11,173 nucleotides of DNA from Oscillospiraceae bacterium (GTDB lineage: Bacteria > Bacillota > Clostridia > Oscillospirales > Acutalibacteraceae): positions 1-11,173 of the forward strand of contig JAQXHW010000078.1 in the NCBI GenBank assembly GCA_029007475.1, written 5' to 3'. Shown here piece after piece: positions 1 to 5,057 of the stretch. The position numbers and the translations under genes are program-made. The notes beneath the pieces were generated by a model that was given only the letters and a program-made list of their open reading frames with translations, did no database searches and had not been told where the DNA came from. Numbering within the stretch: position 1 is the first letter of the stretch; each line of letters opens with the position of its first letter.

Positions 1-35
1 AATAAGGCTATGGCAAGTGCCAAAAGTATCTCCAT
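1..35 (-). CDS. N-terminus of an unidentified membrane protein (partial, runs off the left edge)
   Basis: Only the first 11 codons are in the window (MEILLALAIAL), a run of hydrophobic residues typical of the first membrane helix of a multi-pass transporter or of an uncleaved signal anchor. The ATG at 33-35 was chosen because a GAGG ribosome binding site lies about 8 bases upstream and a very good promoter (69-97) precedes it. An ATG at 40-42 in another frame sits directly against that ribosome binding site and is less likely. The start resembles those of some cation:proton antiporters, but 11 residues cannot establish a family. It follows the XRE-ABC operon on the same strand but is separated from it by a terminator and its own promoter, so it is a separate transcription unit. 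Confidence 0.55.
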   Translation of the reverse strand, partial: MEILLALAIAL

Positions 36-68
36 AAAGCATACCTCGATTCTATAAAATCTCCATAG

Positions 69-97
69 ATAATATACCCGAAAAAAACACTTGTCAA
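69..97 (-). promoter_or_regulatory. sigma-A type promoter for the partial left-edge gene
   Basis: On the minus strand the sequence shows TTGACA (92-97), a 17-base spacer and TATTAT (69-74). This is a perfect -35 box with a near-perfect -10 box. Transcription would start near 62, giving a leader of about 27 bases before the ATG at 35. Confidence 0.8.
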
Positions 98-129
98 CAA
101 TAAAGCTAAAAGAACGCCACCTAAAAGCG

Positions 130-158
130 AAAAAAGAGCGCATCCTAAGACGCGCTCT
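130..158 (-). terminator. Rho-independent terminator of the XRE-ABC operon
   Basis: A perfect 7-bp stem (AGAGCGC at 135-141 with GCGCTCT at 152-158) encloses a 10-base loop. On the minus strand it is followed by six T residues (complement of 130-135). It lies about 40 bases beyond the permease stop codon and separates that operon from the promoter at 69-97. Confidence 0.85.
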
Positions 159-198
159 CAGACTTTGGATTCAAAGCAATTCTATTAGTGAAACATAT

Positions 199-945
199 TC
201 ACTTGTTACGTTTCATCTTAAGAGTAAATAGAATAATTGCAATTATAAGGATAACTGCTGCATATCCTGTCACCCATACTAACTCCCCTAATATTTTATC
301 ATAGCTGCCGGATAGGGCATATCTTGCGGCATTTACTGCATGAGCAAACGGAAGTGCATTTGCTAAGGTTTCAAACCAACCGCCGACAAGGCTTGTATCA
401 AACCAAATATTTGAAAACCATGCAGAAAGATTTGTTAGCAACGCTCCGCAAATACCGCCAACCGCTTTTTCTGAAAGCACTGTACCAAGTAAAAGCCCGA
501 GTCCGATAAATACAAGCGCTATCGGAATATTTACTACCGTTGCGAGTAAAATATTCACGGTAAATTCCAGTCCCATAAACAGTGATGCTATATAGCATAC
601 TAAAGTCTGAGTAAGGGACATTGGAATAAGCGGTAATGTATATCCAAGAATAAACTCATGTGCCTTTACCGGTGATGTAAACAGTCTTATTATGAAGCTG
701 GAGGATCTGTCTTTTGAAATCAGCATTGATGAGAACAATGCTACAAAGCTTAATCCAAAAACTGAAATTCCGGGAGCCAGGTTTTGTATTCTAAATAGGT
801 TCATTTCCGCTTCTTTTGGAATAGCGTTGTTAATTGCGCTTAGCAATATAAGTAAGATTAACGGGAAAAGTATTCCGAAAAATAGAGTTATTATATCTCT
901 GGTTATTTCTTTTGTGTTTCTTGATGCAAATGCCAGTGTTCTCAT
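199..945 (-). CDS. ABC-2 type transporter permease
   Basis: A 248-residue integral membrane protein of the ABC-2 permease family, the membrane half of an ATP-driven exporter. About six hydrophobic segments are visible (near residues 18-38, 58-77, 98-124, 132-155, 160-180 and 222-243). The family-typical LPFAHAVNAARYAL stretch near residues 198-211 lies before the last helix. The start ATG overlaps the stop of the upstream ATPase gene by four bases (ATGA), with a GAGGGGGAAAG ribosome binding site inside that gene's end, so the two are translationally coupled and should form one transporter. Two copies of each subunit would be the usual stoichiometry. The substrate cannot be read from the sequence; relatives export drugs, peptides or lipid-linked compounds. 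The family call is firm, the substrate unknown. Confidence 0.9.
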   Translation of the reverse strand: MRTLAFASRNTKEITRDIITLFFGILFPLILLILLSAINNAIPKEAEMNLFRIQNLAPGISVFGLSFVALFSSMLISKDRSSSFIIRLFTSPVKAHEFILGYTLPLIPMSLTQTLVCYIASLFMGLEFTVNILLATVVNIPIALVFIGLGLLLGTVLSEKAVGGICGALLTNLSAWFSNIWFDTSLVGGWFETLANALPFAHAVNAARYALSGSYDKILGELVWVTGYAAVILIIAIILFTLKMKRNK

Positions 946-1673
946 TTTATACTTTCCCCCTCTGCAATAGAAATAAATGCTTCTTCAAAACAATCCTTGC
1001 CGGCAAGAGCTTTTAGATCATCTACGGTACCCTCAGCTTTTAACCTACCCTTTGACATAATGCCTATTCTGTCAGATAATGCTTCTGCTTCTTCAAGATA
1101 ATGAGTGGTAAGAATAATTGTAATCTTGCCTTTTAGATTTTGGATATACTTCCAAAGCTCTCTTCTTGCCAGAACATCAAGACCGAGAGTCGGCTCGTCA
1201 AGGAATAAAATCTTAGGCTCTGAAATAAGCGCCATAGCAATGCTTAATTTTCTTTGCCAACCGCCGGACAATGTTTTTGCTCTTTGCTTCTCTATTTCAA
1301 GCATATCAAATTCTTCCATAATTTTACGGACTTTTTCTTTTTTGTCTTTGCCTTTGAAACCATGGATAGCTGCTATTAATTCAAGGTTTTCTTTTACCGA
1401 AAGATTCGGTGCAACGGCTGTTTCCTGCGGTGAAACATTTATAATTGATTTAACCTTTTGGGAATCGGTTTTTATGCTGTTTCCTAATAGAAATCCATCA
1501 CCGCTTGTCGGCGTTTCAAGACAAGATAACATTTTTATGGTAGTTGATTTACCTGCACCGTTTGTGCCGAGTAACGAGTACAGCTCACCTTGATGTACTG
1601 TAAGGTTTATTTCTTTTACTGCTTCTATGTTTTTATAAGTTTTTGAGAGTGCTGTTGTTTTAATTGCTTCCAT
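942..1673 (-). CDS. ABC transporter ATP-binding protein (ABC-2 exporter ATPase)
   Basis: A 243-residue cytoplasmic ATPase that powers the permease encoded just downstream. All motifs are intact: A-loop Tyr13, Walker A GTNGAGKST at 36-44, Q-loop Gln83, signature LSGGWQR at 135-141, Walker B ILFLDE at 155-160 with catalytic Glu160, D-loop LGLD at 163-166 and switch His191 in TTHYLEEAE. The length is short for the family, which often has 280-310 residues with a C-terminal extension, so this is a minimal nucleotide-binding domain. The ATG has a GAGAGGG ribosome binding site upstream. It lies 16 bases after the XRE/AbrB regulator gene and overlaps the permease by four bases, placing it in the middle of a three-gene operon. 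It resembles the NatA/CcmA-like multidrug and antimicrobial exporter ATPases. The cargo is not predictable. Confidence 0.93.
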   Translation of the reverse strand: MEAIKTTALSKTYKNIEAVKEINLTVHQGELYSLLGTNGAGKSTTIKMLSCLETPTSGDGFLLGNSIKTDSQKVKSIINVSPQETAVAPNLSVKENLELIAAIHGFKGKDKKEKVRKIMEEFDMLEIEKQRAKTLSGGWQRKLSIAMALISEPKILFLDEPTLGLDVLARRELWKYIQNLKGKITIILTTHYLEEAEALSDRIGIMSKGRLKAEGTVDDLKALAGKDCFEEAFISIAEGESIK

Positions 1674-1689
1674 CTATTTTATCCCTCTC

Positions 1690-2121
1690 TTATTCTTCGT
1701 CTTTTACGAATGGCAGCATACCCTTTAGCTTTGCCATACCCAGACCACGCTTATCTCCGACTATGAGAAGTCTATCACCATAATTAATATCATAAACTTT
1801 TCTTGCACTTTTAGGGATTACAATTTGTCCGCGCTCGTTTACTTTTGCAACTCCGAAAAAGTAGGAGTCTTTAAGCAGTTCCGTAGACTCTATATCATTT
1901 GCCTCACCCAAATAATCTGTTGTAAGCGCATCAAAGCTTGTTTTATATACTAAGGTAAGTTTATAGCAATTATCAATATCCGGTAAAGATTCACCGGATT
2001 CCCACTTTGCAAGAGCTTGACGGCTAACCCCTATTTCCTCTGCAACTTGTTCTTGAGATAATTTATGGTTCTTTCTAAGCGCTTTCAAATTAGCACTAAT
2101 GATTTCGTTCATACTTTTCAT
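1690..2121 (-). CDS. XRE-family transcriptional regulator with a C-terminal SpoVT/AbrB domain
   Basis: A 143-residue fusion of two DNA-binding modules. Residues about 8-65 are an XRE/Cro-type helix-turn-helix, with LSQEQVAEEIGVSRQALAKWE as the turn and recognition helix. Residues about 89-132 match the AbrB/SpoVT swapped-hairpin fold: GVAKVNERGQIVIPKSAR with the conserved Gly, Ile-Pro and Arg, followed by GDRLLI. An ATG at 2128-2130 lengthens the protein by three residues, but it lies one base from the AGGAGG ribosome binding site. The ATG at 2119-2121 sits 10 bases away and is preferred; a third in-frame ATG at 2110-2112 is also possible. As first gene of the operon it most likely controls its own ABC exporter. 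Whether it represses or activates, and whether an effector binds it, cannot be seen. Confidence 0.88.
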   Translation of the reverse strand: MKSMNEIISANLKALRKNHKLSQEQVAEEIGVSRQALAKWESGESLPDIDNCYKLTLVYKTSFDALTTDYLGEANDIESTELLKDSYFFGVAKVNERGQIVIPKSARKVYDINYGDRLLIVGDKRGLGMAKLKGMLPFVKDEE

Positions 2122-2182
2122 ATTTTTCATACCTCCTGAATTTATGATAGCATTTCATTTACGGATTTACCACCAACTGATA

Positions 2183-2210
2183 ATTACAATTTATGTAAAA
2201 ATCGTGGCAA
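2183..2210 (-). promoter_or_regulatory. candidate promoter of the XRE-ABC operon
   Basis: On the minus strand TTGCCA (2205-2210) and TGTAAT (2183-2188) are separated by 16 bases, each one base from consensus. Transcription would start near 2176 and give a leader of about 55 bases. A TATCAT closer to the gene was discarded because its start point would fall in the ribosome binding site. Confidence 0.5.
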
Positions 2211-2245
2211 AACAAATACAAGCAATTACATATTAAATTCATATC

Positions 2246-2332
2246 ACCATAAAACAAAAGCCAACCGTTAAGATTTACTTAACAATCCAAACGATTGGCT
2301 ATACACCAATAATATTAACTTTCAGTTGTTAG
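2246..2332. repeat. left copy of an 87-bp direct repeat flanking the LytTR cassette
   Basis: Aligned by eye, this copy matches 3707-3792 at about 79 of 87 positions with one single-base gap. Weaker similarity extends some 20 bases on the left. Each copy contains a hairpin with arms AGCCAACCGTTAAGATT (2259-2275) and AATCCAAACGATTGGCT (2284-2300), 17 positions with three mismatches. On the minus strand the hairpin is followed by TTTTGTTTTAT, so it looks like a terminator. Here there is no gene upstream of it on that strand, so it is an orphan copy. Confidence 0.85.
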
Positions 2333-2413
2333 GTAAAATTGTGAATTAGTAAATTATTTAAGCATGGTAAACCGGTAGCAGAGAAAAAACTGCCGCTTTT
2401 ATCGTCTTATTCA

Positions 2414-2442
2414 AACCACTTATAGCGGATAAATAACCGACT
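2414..2442 (+). promoter_or_regulatory. possible LytTR operator: two half-sites 21 bp apart
   Basis: AACCACT (2414-2420) and AACCGACT (2435-2442) begin exactly 21 bases apart, two helical turns, and lie just upstream of the LytTR gene promoter. Known LytTR regulators bind paired direct half-sites at about this spacing. The match between the two copies is short and imperfect, so this remains a hypothesis. Confidence 0.3.
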
Positions 2443-2454
2443 GTTGAAAATCTA

Positions 2455-2483
2455 TTGAAATCAATATCTCGTTTTCATATAAT
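2455..2483 (+). promoter_or_regulatory. promoter of the LytTR-DUF3021 cassette
   Basis: TTGAAA (2455-2460), a 17-base spacer and a perfect TATAAT (2478-2483) form a strong sigma-A type promoter. Transcription would begin near 2490, about 20 bases before the ATG. A second TTGAAA at 2444-2449, 11 bases upstream of the -35 box, forms a short direct repeat with it. Confidence 0.8.
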
Positions 2484-2509
2484 GGCATTATAGAAAGGAG
2501 GAAGTCAAA

Positions 2510-2950
2510 ATGCAAGTTGAGATAAAAATTGACAGTTCATATGTTGAACCGAAAATAATTATAATGACTGCCGCTATGACGGAAGATATCAACATGATAG
2601 TAGACAAATTATCGAAGGAAAGCCCGCAAATTATTTCCGGTAGCAAAAACGAAAAAATCGAAGTGATAGAACAGGGAGATTTGATTAGGGTTTACGCAAA
2701 TGCAGGAAAAGTATTTGCTGTTACAGATAAAGGCGAGTACACAACACGCTTTAGACTATATGAAATGGAGGAACGATTAAATTCCAATCAATTTGTCCGC
2801 ATATCAAATTCTGAAATAATTAACCTCAAAAAGGTCAAAAACTTTGATTTGAGCTTTACGGGCACAATTTGTGTTGAATTTATGAATGGAACAACAACTT
2901 ATGTATCAAGACGATATATTTCAAAAATCAAAACTATATTAGGAATATGA
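2510..2950 (+). CDS. LytTR family DNA-binding regulator
   Basis: A 146-residue protein whose residues about 45-146 match a LytTR DNA-binding domain: IEVIEQGDLIRVYANAGKV, then FVRISNSEIINLKKVKNF, and a C-terminal VSRRYISKIK helix. There is no receiver domain, so it is not a classical two-component response regulator. The N-terminal 40 residues resemble the short leader seen in stand-alone LytTR regulators such as HdrR and BrsR of streptococci. Start: AAAGGAGG with 8 bases before the ATG. The DUF3021 gene follows within 10 bases. Known pairs of this layout (LytTR Regulatory Systems) have an activator that induces its own operon and is held inactive by the membrane partner. By analogy it would bind the shared region between itself and the divergent exporter operon; its true targets are unknown. 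Confidence 0.9.
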   Translation: MQVEIKIDSSYVEPKIIIMTAAMTEDINMIVDKLSKESPQIISGSKNEKIEVIEQGDLIRVYANAGKVFAVTDKGEYTTRFRLYEMEERLNSNQFVRISNSEIINLKKVKNFDLSFTGTICVEFMNGTTTYVSRRYISKIKTILGI

Positions 2951-2960
2951 GGTGATAGAT

Positions 2961-3431
2961 ATGAAAAAAAAGATAGTTTTACGCAGCTTGTTAGGTTTTC
3001 CACTTGGAGTAGCGATAGGGTATATGATAACAATAATGATTTCTCTGATATTTGCAGACGGATTTTATTATCCATGTGTACCTGAATTGGCTACTACGAT
3101 GGGAAGCGAAATCAATGCAGTGTTACTTCAAGCATTTTTATGCGGAATATTAGGCTCCGGATTTGGTGCTGCATCTGTTATATGGGAAATAGAAGATTGG
3201 GGACTTGTCAAGCAGACGGGAATTTACTTTTCGATTGTTTCGGTAATTATGATGCCCATAGCTTTTGTTACACGGTGGATGGAGCATAGCCTGAAAGGTT
3301 TTTTAAGTTATTTTGGAATTTTCTTTGTAATTTTTGCAGCAATATGGATTATACAATATGCCATAGCTAAACGCAACGTCAAGAAAATGAACGACATTTT
3401 ATATAAGAAAAAGGACAACAGAGATGAATAG
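2961..3431 (+). CDS. DUF3021 family membrane protein (predicted inhibitor partner of LytTR regulator)
   Basis: A 156-residue protein with four predicted membrane helices (about 7-32, 53-74, 87-105 and 115-136) and a basic C-terminal tail (KKMNDILYKKKDNRDE). The IEDWGLVKQTGIYF stretch at 77-90, before helix 3, fits the DUF3021 pattern. An in-frame GTG at 2952 would add three residues, but it lies within the GAGGTGA ribosome binding site. The ATG at 2961-2963, five bases after that site, is preferred. It starts 10 bases after the LytTR stop, and its own end overlaps the KTR pseudogene start by eight bases. In characterised LytTR Regulatory Systems (HdrM, BrsM) the equivalent membrane protein keeps the regulator inactive until a signal arrives. 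That role is inferred here from family and gene order. Confidence 0.85.
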   Translation: MKKKIVLRSLLGFPLGVAIGYMITIMISLIFADGFYYPCVPELATTMGSEINAVLLQAFLCGILGSGFGAASVIWEIEDWGLVKQTGIYFSIVSVIMMPIAFVTRWMEHSLKGFLSYFGIFFVIFAAIWIIQYAIAKRNVKKMNDILYKKKDNRDE

Positions 3432-3601
3432 AAGCTAATAGATACGCTGCCCTGTCTGTGGCAACAAAACCCGAACAATGATACAGGAGGATACTGAGTC
3501 GGAAAGCATTCCTCTTTACTGCCCAGAATACAAACGAGAAACAATTATCAATGTTCCGGATATAAAAATCACGCTTGCAAAGTATAAACAAAATCACTTA
3601 A
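3424..3601 (+). pseudogene. cysteine-rich KTR domain protein, disrupted by two adjacent stop codons
   Basis: From the ATG at 3424-3426 the frame reads MNRS, then TAA (3436-3438) and TAG (3439-3441), then IRCPVCGNKTRT and onward in the same frame to PLYCPEYKRETIINV. This matches the small cysteine-rich KTR proteins found in Tn916-like elements and other Firmicutes cassettes, which typically begin with an SEW(I/V)xCPVCG segment. GAA to TAA and TGG to TAG would explain the two stops. The second metal-binding pair, normally CPKC, reads CPEY, so a zinc ligand is also lost. A ribosome binding site (AAGGA) is still in place eight bases before the ATG, and the start overlaps the DUF3021 end. The frame stays open to 3702 through the terminator, so the original stop also seems lost; the 3' end given is approximate. 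Restart at ATG 3478 would lack the first CPVC. Confidence 0.8.
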
Positions 3602-3611
3602 AATATTTAGC

Positions 3612-3651
3612 ACCGCCGTGTATGGATAACACCATAGCGGCGGTTTTCTTT
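3612..3651 (+). terminator. Rho-independent terminator of the LytTR-DUF3021 cassette
   Basis: ACCGCCG (3612-3618) pairs with CGGCGGT (3638-3644). An inner TATGG/CCATA stem lies beyond a small internal bulge. The hairpin runs into TTTTCTTTG on the plus strand. It lies just beyond the KTR remnant and closes the cassette. Confidence 0.8.
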
Positions 3652-3706
3652 GTTTATCGGCTGCCTCTGTCAAAGGCTTTTTTGACGATTACATTTAATT
3701 AACATA

Positions 3707-3792
3707 ACCATAAAACATAAGCCAACCGTAAGATTTAATTAAAAATCCAAACGATTGGCTATGCATCAATAATATTTATTTTCAGTTGTTAG
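3707..3792. repeat. right copy of the 87-bp direct repeat flanking the LytTR cassette
   Basis: This is the 86-bp partner of 2246-2332, in the same orientation, with seven substitutions and one missing base by eye. It lies between the cassette terminator and the 3' end of the deaminase-like gene. Its start is 1,461 bases from the start of the left copy. Confidence 0.85.
3711..3760 (-). terminator. terminator-like hairpin downstream of the deaminase gene, inside the right repeat
   Basis: Arms AGCCAACCG...GATT (3720-3735) and AATCCAAACGATTGGCT (3744-3760) form a long imperfect stem. On the minus strand it is followed by a T-rich tail (TTATGTTTTA), about 50 bases beyond the deaminase stop. This is where a terminator for that gene is expected. 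Confidence 0.55.
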
Positions 3793-3812
3793 ACAAATTG
3801 GGATTTTTTGAA

Positions 3813-4211
3813 TTATTTCTCAAATCTATCGTATCCCCACCAATCCGGGATTAACTCTTTCAGCTTGACTGTTTTTTCGGTTTCAAGGTCAAGAAGAATT
3901 TCTATATCTCCGCTATTCTTATCTAACTGCATCATATACTCACGACAAGCACCGCATGGAGAACCAACCCGACCGTCAGGCATTACTGCTACAACTTTAT
4001 CAATCTGACTCTCGCCGTTGGTTATCATATTGGCAATGGCGTTTCTTTCTGCGCACATACCGAGTGTTGACGCAGTATCGATACAAACACCAACATAAAT
4101 ATTTCCTTGTTTCGTAAGAATAGCCGCTGCAACGCCGCCTGCATCTATAAACGGGGAAATTGTTCGGCCGTTTTGCACCTTAATTGCTGCACTATATAAT
4201 TTGTCCCACAT
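3813..4211 (-). CDS. cytidine deaminase-like zinc enzyme (CDA / blasticidin-S deaminase-like family)
   Basis: A 132-residue protein of the zinc-dependent cytidine deaminase fold. The catalytic CAE motif is at 53-55 (zinc ligand Cys53, proton shuttle Glu55), and the PCGAC motif at 85-89 supplies zinc ligands Cys86 and Cys89. The length matches homotetrameric cytidine deaminases. The segment before the active site reads GVCIDTAS. In Bacillus subtilis Cdd the equivalent is CNIENAA, whose Asn and Glu hold the ribose 3'-hydroxyl; by my alignment they are replaced here by Val42 and Ile44. The C-terminus (LKELIPDWWGYDRF) also fits blasticidin-S-deaminase-like relatives. Hydrolytic deamination of a cytosine-type substrate is likely; the exact nucleoside or antibiotic is uncertain. 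A weak AAGG ribosome binding site is eight bases upstream. The gene lies 29 bases after the lipoprotein gene with no terminator between. Confidence 0.85.
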   Translation of the reverse strand: MWDKLYSAAIKVQNGRTISPFIDAGGVAAAILTKQGNIYVGVCIDTASTLGMCAERNAIANMITNGESQIDKVVAVMPDGRVGSPCGACREYMMQLDKNSGDIEILLDLETEKTVKLKELIPDWWGYDRFEK

Positions 4212-4240
4212 TATAGTTACCTTGTCAAATTCAGGTTTTC

Positions 4241-4987
4241 TCAGCCGATAACGAATTTGCCGAAGGATTTTGAAAGAATATCCTCAAGCTCGCTCCTGCT
4301 CATTCCCTTAAGCTCATCGTTTTGCTCCTTTGTAAAGCCTTTGAAGCCGCCGAAGGAAACTGTTTTCTCCGTAATGTCGCTGTAACGGTTTTTAGCAGCA
4401 TTTGTGTAGGCGTTCTCGTCTATCTCGTTGCCCTTGCCGTCGGTGTAGGTATATTCTACGTCTTCAATCTCTTCATTATAAAGCTCCAGCTCGGTTGCTA
4501 AAAGCTCCTCGGTAATAACATCGCCGTTGAGACTAAAGGCAATAATCTGCTTGTACTGTTCGAACTTGGAAACACGGGTAACTCGGGTGTAGGTGTAGTA
4601 ATAGAGATTAGCCTCAGCGTCATAGTAGCAGGTCTTGCCGTAGCGAACAGTCTCGTCAAAATAGGCTTCATCAAAGGTTTTGCCTGCGGTTTTGCGCTCA
4701 CATTCTTTAATCTCGCCATTTTCATCGGTGATGTATATCTTTGTGTATATAATCTTTTTATCGGCGTCGAAATATTCAGCAATAACCTCGGGTTTTCCGT
4801 TTTGGTCAAGGTCGGTAATACCGTAGCTGCAAGCACTGAATGCAACATCGTCACCGAATATCCAGTCTGAGGACTTCTGGACAATATCCTGCACTGCCTG
4901 GTTGTTATCTTTCTTCTCGCTACAGCCGGCAAAGGCTGTTAAAAGTGCCAGCATGACAAGTAAAATTGCAAAAAACTTCTTTTTCAT
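4241..4987 (-). CDS. small lipoprotein with EF-hand-like motif, function unknown
   Basis: A 248-residue protein with a lipoprotein signal peptide: MKKKFF, a hydrophobic core, then TAFAGC with the lipidated Cys at position 22. The Phe at position -3 of the lipobox is unusual but tolerated. The mature part is acidic and has a DLDQNGKPE motif at 59-67, like the Ca-binding loops of EF-hand or VCBS-type repeats common in Ruminococcus surface proteins, and a later ITDENGE turn. I do not recognise a family with a known job. It should sit on the outer face of the cytoplasmic membrane. The ATG has a GGAGG site nine bases upstream and its own strong promoter at 5024-5052, which lies just beyond the ABC-F stop. 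The deaminase gene follows after 29 bases, so both may be on one transcript. Confidence 0.8.
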   Translation of the reverse strand: MKKKFFAILLVMLALLTAFAGCSEKKDNNQAVQDIVQKSSDWIFGDDVAFSACSYGITDLDQNGKPEVIAEYFDADKKIIYTKIYITDENGEIKECERKTAGKTFDEAYFDETVRYGKTCYYDAEANLYYYTYTRVTRVSKFEQYKQIIAFSLNGDVITEELLATELELYNEEIEDVEYTYTDGKGNEIDENAYTNAAKNRYSDITEKTVSFGGFKGFTKEQNDELKGMSRSELEDILSKSFGKFVIG

Positions 4988-5023
4988 TTATAGCATCCTC
5001 CGCTTCGTATTTAATCTATCCGT

Positions 5024-5052
5024 ATTTTACAGCATTTGAGTCTGATTGTCAA
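5024..5052 (-). promoter_or_regulatory. promoter of the lipoprotein-deaminase unit
   Basis: On the minus strand a perfect TTGACA (5047-5052), a 17-base spacer and TAAAAT (5024-5029) stand in the short gap between ABC-F and the lipoprotein gene. No terminator hairpin was seen between ABC-F and this promoter, so read-through from ABC-F is also possible. Confidence 0.8.
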
Positions 5053-5057
5053 TTAAC

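Noticed and set aside
1105..1593. Plus-strand 162-codon frame opposite the ABC ATPase
   Set aside because: Antisense to an ATPase with every catalytic motif; no ribosome binding site or recognisable domain.
2375..2400. Possible terminator (GTAGCAG/CTGCCGC then TTTT) upstream of the LytTR promoter
   Set aside because: The stem is only seven pairs with a mismatch and a wobble, and no plus-strand gene precedes it. Apart from this, 2333-2413 shows nothing I can support.
3478..3702. Plus-strand 74-codon frame taken as an intact small gene
   Set aside because: It is the 3' part of the disrupted KTR gene. It lacks the first CPVC and a ribosome binding site, and its end runs through the terminator hairpin.
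4498..4932. Minus-strand 144-codon frame overlapping the lipoprotein gene
   Set aside because: It is rich in Arg, Pro and Thr without domain features. The overlapping frame has a signal peptide, lipobox, ribosome binding site and promoter.
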